A DNA stretch of 64,000 nt, taken from positions 124,001 to 188,000 of the forward strand of contig NZ_CALPBY010000003.1 in assembly GCF_943181405.1 (NCBI RefSeq), read 5' to 3'. Origin of the DNA: Cellulosimicrobium sp. Marseille-Q4280 (GTDB taxonomy: Bacteria > Actinomycetota > Actinomycetes > Actinomycetales > Cellulomonadaceae). The position numbers and the translations under genes are program-made. The notes below the pieces were generated by a model. It ran no database searches, was not told the origin of the DNA, and saw only the letters and a program-made list of their open reading frames with translations. Below, in pieces: positions 25,835 to 34,677 of this stretch (position 1 is its first letter; every line of letters starts with the position of its first letter).

Positions 25835-26544
25835 GCGCGAGCATCTCCACCCGCGCCCGGCATCTGGCCGACTGGGCCGCGGACTACGTCTACGCGGGCA
25901 CCCGACAGGTCGAGCACGGCCTGCGCGCCCGACGAGCGGTGCCCTCCGGCGCGGGCGACCGCGCCCCGGTCCTGCTCCTGCCCGGCGTGTACGAGACGTG
26001 GCAGTTCCTGCTGCCCGTGGCCCGGCCGCTCGCGGCGGCGGGCCACCCGGTGCACGTCGTGCCGGACCTGCGGTACAACCGCGCGCCCGTCGCGGCGGGC
26101 GCCGGGCTCGCCGCGGCGTACCTCGAGGAGGCCGACCTGCGCGGCGCCGTCCTCGTCGCGCACAGCAAGGGCGGTCTGATCGGCAAGCGCGTCATGCTCT
26201 CCCCCGCCGGCGGTCGTGTCGCCGGGATGGTCGCGGTCGCGACGCCGTTCCGCGGCTCGCGGTGGGCCCGCTACCTCGTGGGCCGTACGCTGCGCGCCTT
26301 CTCCCCCACCGACACCGAGCTCCTCGCGCTCGTGGCGGAGCGGGCCGTCGACGCGCGCATCACCGCCGTCTACCCGCGGTTCGACCCGCACATCCCCGAG
26401 ACCGGCGCGCTGCCCGGCGCGACGAACATCGAGCTGCCGCTGTCCGGCCACTTCAGGCCGCTCGGCGACCCGCGCCTCGTCGAGGTCGTCGTGCGCGAGG
26501 TCGAGCGCCTCGCGGCAGCCGTCGCGCCGCGCCCCGAGCCGTAG
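25831..26544 (+). CDS. Lipase-like alpha/beta hydrolase
   Basis: The 237-residue protein has PVLLLPGVYETWQFLLPVARPLAAAGHPVHVVPDL as the first strand and oxyanion loop, and VLVAHSKGGLIGKRVM with nucleophile Ser in AHSKGG. VATPFRGSRWARYL and a late His (LSGHFRPLGDP) complete a triacylglycerol-lipase-like layout, close to proteins annotated as PGAP1-like or esterase/lipase. There is no signal peptide. The GTG start overlaps the upstream hydrolase stop by four bases, fixing the start and indicating coupled translation. Confidence 0.85.
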   Translation: MSASISTRARHLADWAADYVYAGTRQVEHGLRARRAVPSGAGDRAPVLLLPGVYETWQFLLPVARPLAAAGHPVHVVPDLRYNRAPVAAGAGLAAAYLEEADLRGAVLVAHSKGGLIGKRVMLSPAGGRVAGMVAVATPFRGSRWARYLVGRTLRAFSPTDTELLALVAERAVDARITAVYPRFDPHIPETGALPGATNIELPLSGHFRPLGDPRLVEVVVREVERLAAAVAPRPEP

Positions 26545-26559
26545 TCGGGGCGAGACGGC

Positions 26560-27441
26560 TCAGGCGACGCGCGTCGCCCAGAACGCCACCGCCGACGCCG
26601 CGGCGACGTTGAGCGAGTCCACTCCCCCGGCCATCGGGATCGTCACGACCCGGTCGGCCGCCTCGACCGCGCCGCGCGACAGCCCGTCGCCCTCGGTCCC
26701 GAGGACGAGCGCGAGGCGCTCCGGCGCGTCGGCGACGAGGTCGTCCAGGGTCACCGCGTCGTCGGACAGCGCGAGCGCCGCGACCGTGAAGCCGTCCTCC
26801 TGCAGCGCCGCGAGCCCGCCGGGCCAGCTCTCGAACCGCGTCCACGGCACCTGGAACACCGTGCCCATGCTCACGCGCACCGACCGGCGGTACAGCGGGT
26901 CGGCGCACCGCGGCGAGACGAGCACGGCGTCCACGCCGAGAGCGGCCGCAGAACGGAAGATCGCGCCCACGTTCGTGTGGTCCACGACGTCCTCGATCAC
27001 GGCCACGCGTCGGGCGCCCGCCCCGCCACGGGCGCCCGTCACGAGCGCGTGCACGCTGGGCAGCGGCGGGCGGTGCATGGCCGCGAGCGCCCCGCGGTGC
27101 AGGTGGAACCCGGTGATCGCCTCGAGCACGTCGGGCTCGCCGACGAACACCGGCACGGGCTCGCCCGTGCCGCCCGGCGCGTCGTCGACGGGGAACCTCG
27201 CGGCGAGCCCGGCGATGTCCTCGGCCAGGTCCGCGAGCCAGCGCTCCGCCATGAGGAACGACCGGGGCCGGTGCCCCGCGGCGAGCGCGCGCCGGATGAC
27301 GGTCGAGCTCTCCGCGATGTAGAGCCCCTTCTCCGGCTCGTGCTTCGCGCGCAGCGCCACGTCGGTCAGGCTCGTGTAGTCGGCGAGCCGCTCGTCGGCG
27401 GGGTCGGTGACGCGGACGACGTGCAGGCTCTCGGGGATCAC
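26560..27441 (-). CDS. TrmH/SpoU family RNA 2'-O-methyltransferase
   Basis: The 293-residue enzyme has an N-terminal substrate-binding domain and the C-terminal SPOUT knot: VIEDVVDHTNVGAIFRSAAALGVDAVLVSPRCADPLYRR (motif 1 with the catalytic Asn/Arg region), LALVLGTEGDGLSRG (motif 2) and VTIPMAGGVDSLNVAAASAVAFW (motif 3). It would methylate a ribose 2'-OH in rRNA or tRNA using SAM. The start of the protein, ending in HEPEKGLYIAES, is typical of actinobacterial members. The exact target is unknown. It converges with the lipase-like gene. Confidence 0.92.
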   Translation of the reverse strand: MIPESLHVVRVTDPADERLADYTSLTDVALRAKHEPEKGLYIAESSTVIRRALAAGHRPRSFLMAERWLADLAEDIAGLAARFPVDDAPGGTGEPVPVFVGEPDVLEAITGFHLHRGALAAMHRPPLPSVHALVTGARGGAGARRVAVIEDVVDHTNVGAIFRSAAALGVDAVLVSPRCADPLYRRSVRVSMGTVFQVPWTRFESWPGGLAALQEDGFTVAALALSDDAVTLDDLVADAPERLALVLGTEGDGLSRGAVEAADRVVTIPMAGGVDSLNVAAASAVAFWATRVA

Positions 27442-27459
27442 GCCGTCGATTCTCCCCGA

Positions 27460-30400
27460 TCAGCCGACCGCGGCGGGAACGCCGAGCACCGGGGGCGTGG
27501 TCGCCCGGTGGGTGCCCGCACCGGGCCGGGGCGTGCCGAGCCGGCCGAGCACCGTGTCGAGGGCCAGGTGGTACGCCCACGCGCGGGGGTAGGCGCTGTG
27601 CGCGGCCACGGTGAGCAGGTAGGCGCCGCGGTCGACCTCGTCCGCGCCGTGGTCCACGGGGTTCGTGCCGTAGGACACGACGGGGAACCCGAGGAAGTCG
27701 GTACGACGCCACAGGTTGACCCACGCGGGCTGCCGCTCGTGGTGCCGCAGGAGCCGGACGAGCGTGGGCGTCGCCGGTTCGAGCGGTGCGGTGCCGGGCC
27801 CGGCGCACGCGCGCGACCACGCGGCGTCGGCGGCGCGGCGCTCGGCCGTCGCGCCCTCCCCGTGGAGGCGCGCCGCCCGGTAGGCGCGCTCCGCCGCGTC
27901 GGCGTCGTCCCCGAGCGCGCGACGCCCCGCCACGACGGCTCCCGTCACGGCGTCCTCCGCCACCTCGAGCGGCACCCGGGCGGCCTCGAGCGCCTTCCTC
28001 GCCGCGGCGACGTCGGCCCGCAGCCGCTCGACGCGGTCCTCGGGCATCCGGCGCGCCGTCGCGCTCCGCAGGCGGCGCTCGGCCTGCCGCAGCTCGGCGT
28101 CACGCTCCACCGCCTTCCTGCGCAGCGCGTCGTGCGCGGCGAGCGCGCTCCCCGCCGCGCTGCCGGCCCGTGCCCCGGGGGCCTGGAGCAGAGCGGCGTC
28201 GCGCAGCGCGACCCGAGGGTTCGTGGTCTGCCGACGCCACGGGTCCCCGCGCCACGCCGGCCCGCCGCACGGCGGGGTCCCGAGCACCTGCGGACCGAGC
28301 AGGGACGGGAAGAACCGGCCGAAGTACGGACGGAGCTGGACCCCGTACGTGAGGAGCCCGAGCCTGCCGTCGCCGTCCGTCCGGAGCGCGGGCGCGACGT
28401 CGCCGGTGCGCGGTGCCGGGTTCCCCGCACGGCCCAGCACGACGGCGACCGCCATGACGGCCCCGAGCGAGTGCGCCGAGAGCACGACGCGACGCCGTGG
28501 TGCCACGCCCGGCCGTCGGGCGGCCGGAAGGTCCTCGGCGTCGAGCCACGCCTCCACGCGCGCCGCGACCTCGGGGACGGTGCGCTCGGCGTAGCACGGC
28601 GGGCCGAACGGGTGCGCGCTGCGCGGCAGGAAGCACATGAGGTCCCACAGCAGGCCCCAGGGCCGGGAGACCCCCTCCGCCCCTGCGGCGACGAAGCTCG
28701 CCACGAGCGCGACGGCGAGCGCCCCGACCGCGGGCACCGCGACGGCGGCCAGCTGGTCCCAGCCGAGGTCCCAGACCCCCGCCACCGACTCCCCGGCCCG
28801 CCCCAGCAGGATCGTCACGACGAGCGTGCACCAGGACGCGAGGGCGAGGACCCCGACGGCGTTCTCGGCCCGGTGGGTGACGCCCGCGACCTGTCGGGCG
28901 CGGACGGCTCGACGTGCCGCGACGGGGATGTCGGCGACCCGTTGCCGCGTGCCCTCGGTCCGCTGCCGCTCGGCCTCGGCGATGCTCGACGCCGCCCACG
29001 CCGTCGGTCCGGTCGTGTCGGACTCCGTCCCGGCCGCACGTCCGATCCACGTCGTCCACGGTCGGGTGAGGTCGTGCAGCCCCGGCGCGGCGAGCGCGAG
29101 CAGCCCGAGGAGCGCCGTCACGCAGAGCACGAGGGCGCTGATGCCGAACTCGGTGTACGCCGACGGCACGGGCACGTCCTGCACGCCCGGCACGGTCCGG
29201 ACGATCGCGACGCTGAGCTGCCCCTCGGCGTCCGGGCGCGTGTCCCGGCCGCCCGCCAGGTAGACCTGGGTCCCCAGGACCAGCAGGCTCGTGAGCACGG
29301 CCGCCGTCGCGGTGGCGGTCAGCAGGAACACCCCGGGACCGCCGCCCGACCAGCCCGACCAGCGCTCGGGGCCCTGCCGACGGACCGGCGAGAGCGCCGG
29401 GACGAGCGCGACGCCGAGCGGCACCGCGAGCGCCGCGACGGCGCCCCAGACGAGGAGCGCGTTGGTGGTCTCCCCGTACGCGGCGACGGCGCCGGCGTCG
29501 TCCACCACCCGCGCCACGGCGACGACCGTGAGGCACGCCGTGACGACCAGCGGGACCGTCGCCCAGACGAGCGTGGGGACGCGTCTGCGCCACAGCAGCG
29601 CGGCCGCGGCGATCCCGGTCAGGGCCGCACCCAGCATCGTGGGAGCGACGTCGATCCCGACGTACGACGGCAGCTCGACCCCCGGGGCCCGGCGGGAGCT
29701 GAGCACCGCGGAGGCGACCCAGAGGGCCACGGCGAGGACGAGTGCGGCGACGGCGAGGGCACCCTTCCAGCGGGGCGGCGTCACCTGGATCCCGTCGTCG
29801 TCGTTGCGCAGCGCGACGACCACCCCGCACAGGGCGAGGACGACCGCCCCGGCGACGAGGAGGGCCGTGCCCGTCCCCGGCCGGTCGTCGGTCCACGCGA
29901 GCAGGACCGCGACGAGCGCCACCGCGCCCGCGAGGTGCGCGAGGAGAGCCGAAGGGCCGGCGACGCGCCGGCTCCAGAACCCGGCCCGGTAGAGCAGCGG
30001 CCCCGTGCCCGCGCCGACACGCACCTGCCCCGCCCGCGCGAGGGAGACGCGCTCGTCGAACCGGACCTGGCCCGCACGGGCGACGGCGACGAGCAGGAGG
30101 ACGACGGCGATCGGCACGAGCGAGAGCAGCACCACCCGGTCGCCGTGGTCGGTGCGCGCGAGCCCGTCGAGCAGCGACGGGACGCGCGCGCACACGTCGA
30201 CGGTCGTCGCGTCCGGCGCCACGACGCCCATGCACCGCGTGCCGACGACGAGGACGGTGACGGTCGTGACCGCCGCGGTGAGGAGGAGCGTGAGGGCGAG
30301 ACCGAAGACGCGGACGGCCGCCGCCGTCGCCTCGGGCCGCGCGCGCTCGACGGTCTCGTCGGAGCGGCGGGCCGGGGCGCGGGCGACCTCGTCGTCCTCG

Positions 30401-30801
30401 GCCCCGGGCACGCGCCGGGCCCAGTACGCGACGTTCGCGAGACCGAACGGCACGTTGAGCGCCCACAGCGCGCGCGTCAGCCCGCGGCCGACGGCGCCGA
30501 CGGCCCCGGACAGGGGAAAGGCCCCGAGCCGCGCCATCGCGCCCCACGAGTAGGCCTCGCGCCGCACGTCCGCGCGGACCGCGTGGAGGTCGCCCGGCGC
30601 GACCGGGTGCTCCGCGGACCCCGGCACGCGATCCCGCGCGTCGGCCTCGGCGTTCGCGACCCAGAAGCTGCCCAGGCCGTCCCCGTCGCACTGCTCGACC
30701 TCGCCCGGCGGGAGGTCGAGCATGCCGTGCGGCGGCGTGTTCGCCACGCCGTGGATCCGCAGCTCGAGGACGGTCCGCTCGGTCGTGCGCTCCTCAGGCA
30801 T
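27460..30801 (-). CDS. Large polytopic membrane protein with embedded serine-hydrolase motif
   Basis: The 1113-residue protein starts with a soluble segment (VLELRIHGVANTPPHGMLDLPPGE) that recalls the first strand and oxyanion loop of a hydrolase. About ten or more membrane segments follow, and near residues 755-775 RVVLSAHSLGAVMAVAVVL contains a GxSxG-like AHSLG nucleophile elbow. The C-terminal 250 residues are soluble and Arg/Ala-rich with a predicted helical region. So the hydrolase elements flank and follow the membrane region. Such proteins occur in actinobacteria as large lipase-like membrane proteins of unknown role. ATG 30801 follows GGAGG by 9 nt. No secretion or immunity partner is adjacent. 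Confidence 0.7.
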   Translation of the reverse strand: MPEERTTERTVLELRIHGVANTPPHGMLDLPPGEVEQCDGDGLGSFWVANAEADARDRVPGSAEHPVAPGDLHAVRADVRREAYSWGAMARLGAFPLSGAVGAVGRGLTRALWALNVPFGLANVAYWARRVPGAEDDEVARAPARRSDETVERARPEATAAAVRVFGLALTLLLTAAVTTVTVLVVGTRCMGVVAPDATTVDVCARVPSLLDGLARTDHGDRVVLLSLVPIAVVLLLVAVARAGQVRFDERVSLARAGQVRVGAGTGPLLYRAGFWSRRVAGPSALLAHLAGAVALVAVLLAWTDDRPGTGTALLVAGAVVLALCGVVVALRNDDDGIQVTPPRWKGALAVAALVLAVALWVASAVLSSRRAPGVELPSYVGIDVAPTMLGAALTGIAAAALLWRRRVPTLVWATVPLVVTACLTVVAVARVVDDAGAVAAYGETTNALLVWGAVAALAVPLGVALVPALSPVRRQGPERWSGWSGGGPGVFLLTATATAAVLTSLLVLGTQVYLAGGRDTRPDAEGQLSVAIVRTVPGVQDVPVPSAYTEFGISALVLCVTALLGLLALAAPGLHDLTRPWTTWIGRAAGTESDTTGPTAWAASSIAEAERQRTEGTRQRVADIPVAARRAVRARQVAGVTHRAENAVGVLALASWCTLVVTILLGRAGESVAGVWDLGWDQLAAVAVPAVGALAVALVASFVAAGAEGVSRPWGLLWDLMCFLPRSAHPFGPPCYAERTVPEVAARVEAWLDAEDLPAARRPGVAPRRRVVLSAHSLGAVMAVAVVLGRAGNPAPRTGDVAPALRTDGDGRLGLLTYGVQLRPYFGRFFPSLLGPQVLGTPPCGGPAWRGDPWRRQTTNPRVALRDAALLQAPGARAGSAAGSALAAHDALRRKAVERDAELRQAERRLRSATARRMPEDRVERLRADVAAARKALEAARVPLEVAEDAVTGAVVAGRRALGDDADAAERAYRAARLHGEGATAERRAADAAWSRACAGPGTAPLEPATPTLVRLLRHHERQPAWVNLWRRTDFLGFPVVSYGTNPVDHGADEVDRGAYLLTVAAHSAYPRAWAYHLALDTVLGRLGTPRPGAGTHRATTPPVLGVPAAVG

Positions 30802-30910
30802 CCTGCCCACCTCCGACGTGCACGTCGTGCGGCCGTCGCGCGACGCTGCCCACGACGTAGGGAGGGTCGAGCGGCGCGAACCTGCCACGGGACGGCGCCA
30901 GGAATTCTGT

Positions 30911-30928
30911 CCAGACGGTCTAGACTGG
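30911..30928. promoter_or_regulatory. Candidate operator/promoter of the toxin-antitoxin pair
   Basis: The segment CCAGACGGTCTAGACTGG contains the 8-bp palindrome GTCTAGAC flanked by CCAG and CTGG, and overlaps a TAGACT -10-like box about 20 nt before the antitoxin start. Antitoxins of this family bind such operators and repress their own operon. Confidence 0.5.
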
Positions 30929-30947
30929 CCAGCGGGAGGTGGCGACG

Positions 30948-31205
30948 ATGACCAGCTGGCAGGTCCAGGACGCGAAGCAGCGTCTCAGCGAGGTGCTGCG
31001 ACAGGCGGCCGACGGCACACCCCAGGTGATCACCCGGCACGGCAAGGACGTCGCCGTGGTCGTGGGGATCGACCTCTATCACGAGCTGACGGGCGTCCGT
31101 CTCGAGCTCGTCGACTACCTCCTGCAGGCGCCCGAGGCCGAGGACCTCGAGGTGGTGCGCGACCGGTCCACCCCGCGCGAGGTCGACCTGGAGACCGGTT
31201 CGTGA
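30948..31205 (+). CDS. Phd/YefM-type antitoxin
   Basis: The 85-residue protein has the N-terminal Phd/YefM DNA-binding fold (SWQVQDAKQRLSEVLRQAADGTPQVITRHGKDVAVVVGIDLYHEL), with the usual prevent-host-death pattern, and an acidic C-terminal tail expected to fold onto the toxin. It would neutralise the VapC-like toxin encoded directly downstream and repress the operon. GGGAGG precedes ATG 30948 by 9 nt. A GTG nine bases earlier is a weaker alternative start. Its TGA overlaps the toxin GTG. Confidence 0.92.
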   Translation: MTSWQVQDAKQRLSEVLRQAADGTPQVITRHGKDVAVVVGIDLYHELTGVRLELVDYLLQAPEAEDLEVVRDRSTPREVDLETGS

Positions 31206-31624
31206 GGTATCTGCTGGACACGGACGTCGTCTCCGAGCTGGTCAGGTCGCGCCCCCACGCGCACGTCGTGTCGTGGCTCCGCGGGCTGCGCACGGACCAG
31301 CTCCATCTCTCCGTGCTGACGATCGGGGAGATCCGCGCCGGCATCGAACGACTGGCGCCACGCGACCCGCGACGGGCGAACGCCCTCGACGCGTGGGTCC
31401 GTGGGCTGGAGGACGGCTACGCCGACCGCCTTCTGCCCGTGACCCTCGACGTCGCCGCGCGGTGGTCGACGCTGCACGCGACGCGGACGCTCCCGGCCGT
31501 GGACTCGCTGCTCGCGGCGACCGCGCTCGTGCACGGCCTCACGGTCGCGACCCGCAACGCCCGGGACTTCCGTGACGCGGGCGTCCCCGTCGTCGACCCG
31601 TTCACCGACCCGAGCGGGCGCTGA
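31202..31624 (+). CDS. vapC: VapC-type PIN-domain toxin
   Basis: The 140-residue PIN-domain ribonuclease has all acidic positions: Asp in RYLLDTDVVSEL near residue 6, Glu in TIGEIRAGIERL near 43, and Asp in PAVDSLLAATAL near 100, with the final TRNARDF typical of VapC (FitB-like). It would cleave tRNA or rRNA when freed from its antitoxin. The GTG start at 31202 overlaps the antitoxin stop (GTGA), giving coupled translation. The gene is intact. Confidence 0.92.
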   Translation: MRYLLDTDVVSELVRSRPHAHVVSWLRGLRTDQLHLSVLTIGEIRAGIERLAPRDPRRANALDAWVRGLEDGYADRLLPVTLDVAARWSTLHATRTLPAVDSLLAATALVHGLTVATRNARDFRDAGVPVVDPFTDPSGR

Positions 31625-31674
31625 GGGACGTTCGCCCTCTCGCGCGATGCGCCCGCGAGCGGTCGAATGGGCAC

Positions 31675-34530
31675 ATGGGACCCGCGCCGGACGCCGTGCC
31701 GACCTCCACCACGACCCTCGCCGACGACCCCGCGCTCGCCGCGCCGTGGTCCCGGCCGCCCGCCGACGTCGTCGTCGCGCTGCGGTCCACGGACGGCGGC
31801 CTCGCCGGTGACGACGCCGCCGCGCGCCTCGCGGAGGTGGGCCCGAACCGCCTCGCGCCGCCGCAGCGCGACCCGCTGTGGAAGCGCATCCTGGTCCACT
31901 TCGACGACATCCTCATCTACATCCTGCTCGTGTCCGCGGTGCTCAAGGCGATCCTCGGCGACTGGGTCGACTTCACCGTGATCCTCGCGGTCGCCGTCAT
32001 CAACGCGGCGATCGGGTTCATCCAGGAGGGGCGGGCCGAGAGCGCGCTCGACGGCATCCGCAACATGCTCTCGGTCACCGCGCAGGTCCGGCGCGACGGG
32101 GCGTGGGCGAGCATCGACGCCGACGACGTCGTGCCGGGCGACGTCGTGCGCGTGCGCTCGGGCGACAAGGTGCCCGCCGACGTGCGCCTGCTGCAGGCGA
32201 CGAACCTGCGCGTCGAGGAGTCGGCGCTCACGGGCGAGTCGGTGGCGTCGTCGAAGAAGGTCGCGGCCGTCGAGGCGGACGCGGGCGTCGGCGACCGGAC
32301 GAGCATGCTGTTCTCCGGCACGATCGTCGCCGCCGGGCAGGGCGTGGGCGTCGTCACGGCGACCGGCCAGGCGACCGAGATCGGCCGCATCCAGACGATG
32401 ATCTCCGAGGTCCGCAACCTCGAGACGCCGCTCACGCGCCAGCTCGACCGCTTCGGCAAGATCCTCGCGGTCCTCATCCTCGCGATGGCCGTCGTCATGG
32501 TGATCATCGGGCGCGTCGTCCACGACTTCTCCGTGCCCGAGCTGATCTCGGCGTCCATCGGGTTCGCCGTCGCGGCGGTCCCGGAAGGGCTGCCCGCGCT
32601 CGTGACCATCACGCTCGCGCTCGGCGTCCAGCAGATGGCGCGGCGGCGCGCGATCACGCGCAAGCTCCCCGCGGTCGAGACCCTCGGATCGGTGACGACG
32701 ATCTGCTCGGACAAGACGGGGACTCTCACGAAGAACGAGATGACCGCGCGCACGGTGCGCGCGTCCGCCCGGTCGTTCGCGGTCGCGGGCGCCGGGTACG
32801 CGCCGGTGGGCGAGGTCACGGTCGGGTCCGACGGGGCGGGGCCGGGCGGTGCGGGGCCGGGCGGTGCGGGGACCGACGCACCACGCCGGCACGCCGACCT
32901 CGCCGAGGACCACGACCTCGCCGCCGTGGCGACGGCCATGATGCTGTGCAACGACGCGCGCATCGTGCCCGACGACGCCGACGCCGACGGGTGGCGCCTG
33001 GTCGGCGAGCCCACCGAGGGAGCGCTGCGCACGCTCGGCATGAAGGCCGGCGTCGACCCGACGGGGTGGCGGCGCGTCGCCGTCGTGCCGTTCGAGTCCG
33101 AGAACAAGTTCATGGCGACGCTCGACGCCGATCCCGACGGCGCGCTGCACGTGCACGTCAAGGGTGCCCCCGACCGCGTGCTCGACCGCTGCTCGACGCA
33201 GACCGGCACGGACGGGAACCCGGAGCCGCTCGACCGGGACCTGTGGGAGCAGCAGATCGACGCGCTCGGGGCGCGAGGGCTGCGCGTCCTCGCGGCCGCG
33301 CGCACGACGGCGCCCGACGGGACGTCGACGCTCGACGCGGACGACGTCGCGACGGGGCTCGAGCTCTGCGGTCTCGTCGGGATCGTCGACCCGCCGCGAC
33401 CCGAGGCGGTCGCAGCGATCGCCGAGTGCCGCGACGCGGGCATCCGCGTGAAGATGATCACCGGCGACCACGCCGGGACGGCCGTCGCGATCGGTCGGGA
33501 GATGGGCATCGTGGACGGCTCCCCCGACGGCGGCGACGAGCACTCCGCCCCCGCGGTCCTCACCGGCCCCGAGCTCGAGGCGATGTCGACGGAGAAGCTG
33601 CGCGCCGTCGTGCGCGACGTCGACGTCTACGCGCGCACGAGCCCCGAGCACAAGATCCGGATCGTCTCCGCGCTGCAGTCCCACGGCGAGGTCGTCGCGA
33701 TGACGGGCGACGGCGTGAACGACGCACCGGCCCTCACGCAGGCGGACGTCGGCGTCGCGATGGGCATCAAGGGCACCGAGGCGACGAAGGAGGCCGCGGA
33801 GGTCGTCCTCGCGGACGACAACTTCGCGACGATCGAGCGCGCCGTGAAGGAGGGGCGGCGGATCTACGACAACATCCGCAAGTCGGTGCTCTTCCTCCTG
33901 CCGACCAACGGCGCGCAGTCGCTCGTCATCCTGGTGGCAGTCCTGTTCGGGCTCACGCTCCCGCTCCAGCCCGTCCAGGTGCTGTGGATCAACATGATCA
34001 CCGCGGTCACGCTCTCCCTCGCGCTCGCGTACGAGAGGGCCGAGCCCGACGTCATGCGCCGCGCGCCGCGCGACCCCGGCGCGTCGATCCTGGACGGCGC
34101 GTACCTGCGCCGCGTCCTGCTCGTGTCGCTCCTCATCGGCGGGGCGACGATCCTGCTGTTCTACGTCGAGCGCGCGCAGGGCGTACCGCTCGCGGAGGCG
34201 CAGACGACGGCCGTGACGATGCTCGCCCTCGGCCAGCTCGCGTACCTCTTCAACTGCCGGTTCCTCGACCGGTCGAGCCTCACGCTCGACGTCCTGCGCG
34301 GCAACCGGGTGGTCTGGATCTCGGCCGCCACGCTGCTCGTCCTCCAGGCGGTCTTCGTCTACGCGCCCTTCATGCACACGTGGTTCGAGTCCGCACCCAT
34401 CGACGCCGCGGAGTGGGGCAAGACGCTCGGGCTCTCGGTCGTCGTGTTCCTTCTCGTCGAGGTCACCAAGTGGGTCGACCGGCGCTGGCTGGCGCGCGAC
34501 CACGTCCCCGCGCCGGCGGTCCGGGCGTGA
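31675..34530 (+). CDS. Cation-transporting P-type ATPase (type II, calcium/PMR1-like)
   Basis: The 951-residue pump has an N-terminal cation-ATPase domain, the actuator loop with [13 protein letters not shown]4 with [14 protein letters not shown], the phosphorylation site [12 protein letters not shown] (Asp346), the N domain with [11 protein letters not shown], the hinge [12 protein letters not shown] and six C-terminal helices. PEGL in TM4 and the C-terminal domain place it with type II pumps moving Ca2+ or Mn2+; the ion is not certain. The N domain contains an AGPGG repeat encoded by a 15-bp tandem unit. The start is the ATG at 31675, with only a poor ribosome binding site. Confidence 0.93.
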   Translation: MGPAPDAVPTSTTTLADDPALAAPWSRPPADVVVALRSTDGGLAGDDAAARLAEVGPNRLAPPQRDPLWKRILVHFDDILIYILLVSAVLKAILGDWVDFTVILAVAVINAAIGFIQEGRAESALDGIRNMLSVTAQVRRDGAWASIDADDVVPGDVVRVRSGDKVPADVRLLQATNLRVEESALTGESVASSKKVAAVEADAGVGDRTSMLFSGTIVAAGQGVGVVTATGQATEIGRIQTMISEVRNLETPLTRQLDRFGKILAVLILAMAVVMVIIGRVVHDFSVPELISASIGFAVAAVPEGLPALVTITLALGVQQMARRRAITRKLPAVETLGSVTTICSDKTGTLTKNEMTARTVRASARSFAVAGAGYAPVGEVTVGSDGAGPGGAGPGGAGTDAPRRHADLAEDHDLAAVATAMMLCNDARIVPDDADADGWRLVGEPTEGALRTLGMKAGVDPTGWRRVAVVPFESENKFMATLDADPDGALHVHVKGAPDRVLDRCSTQTGTDGNPEPLDRDLWEQQIDALGARGLRVLAAARTTAPDGTSTLDADDVATGLELCGLVGIVDPPRPEAVAAIAECRDAGIRVKMITGDHAGTAVAIGREMGIVDGSPDGGDEHSAPAVLTGPELEAMSTEKLRAVVRDVDVYARTSPEHKIRIVSALQSHGEVVAMTGDGVNDAPALTQADVGVAMGIKGTEATKEAAEVVLADDNFATIERAVKEGRRIYDNIRKSVLFLLPTNGAQSLVILVAVLFGLTLPLQPVQVLWINMITAVTLSLALAYERAEPDVMRRAPRDPGASILDGAYLRRVLLVSLLIGGATILLFYVERAQGVPLAEAQTTAVTMLALGQLAYLFNCRFLDRSSLTLDVLRGNRVVWISAATLLVLQAVFVYAPFMHTWFESAPIDAAEWGKTLGLSVVVFLLVEVTKWVDRRWLARDHVPAPAVRA
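32834..32871. repeat. 15-bp coding tandem repeat in the P-type ATPase
   Basis: About two and a half copies of GCGGGGCCGGGCGGT encode [13 protein letters not shown] in a surface loop of the nucleotide-binding domain. The in-frame unit length would permit copy-number change without breaking the gene. Confidence 0.75.
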
Positions 34531-34654
34531 GCGGGCGGTGCGCCACCGGGCCGGGAGCGGCCGGCTGACGCCGGACGCCGCGGCCTTGGCCCCCCTGGAC
34601 GTCTCGGCGGACCTGCACGCACGCGCGAAGCACCGTCCGTACCGCCCCGTCGAG

Positions 34655-34676
34655 CGCCCGGCGCCCGGCGCCCGGG
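34655..34676. repeat. 7-bp tandem repeat between the ATPase and exporter genes
   Basis: Three copies of GCGCCCG lie just beyond the stop codon of the minus-strand exporter gene. The rest of the gap from 34531 holds several short G+C-rich hairpins, which may serve as terminators for the two convergent genes. Confidence 0.6.
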
Positions 34677-34677
34677 C

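Noticed and set aside
26977-30951. 1324-codon plus-strand frame
   Set aside because: It opposes the SpoU methylase and the large membrane protein, both with clear motifs and starts, and shows only Arg/Asp/Gly-rich shadow composition.
31417-34503. 1028-codon minus-strand frame under the P-type ATPase
   Set aside because: It is antisense to a pump with all catalytic motifs intact and has no recognisable domain.
34531-34677. Small gene between the P-type ATPase and the exporter pair
   Set aside because: Frames there lack ribosome binding sites and are made of tandem G+C-rich repeats and hairpins.
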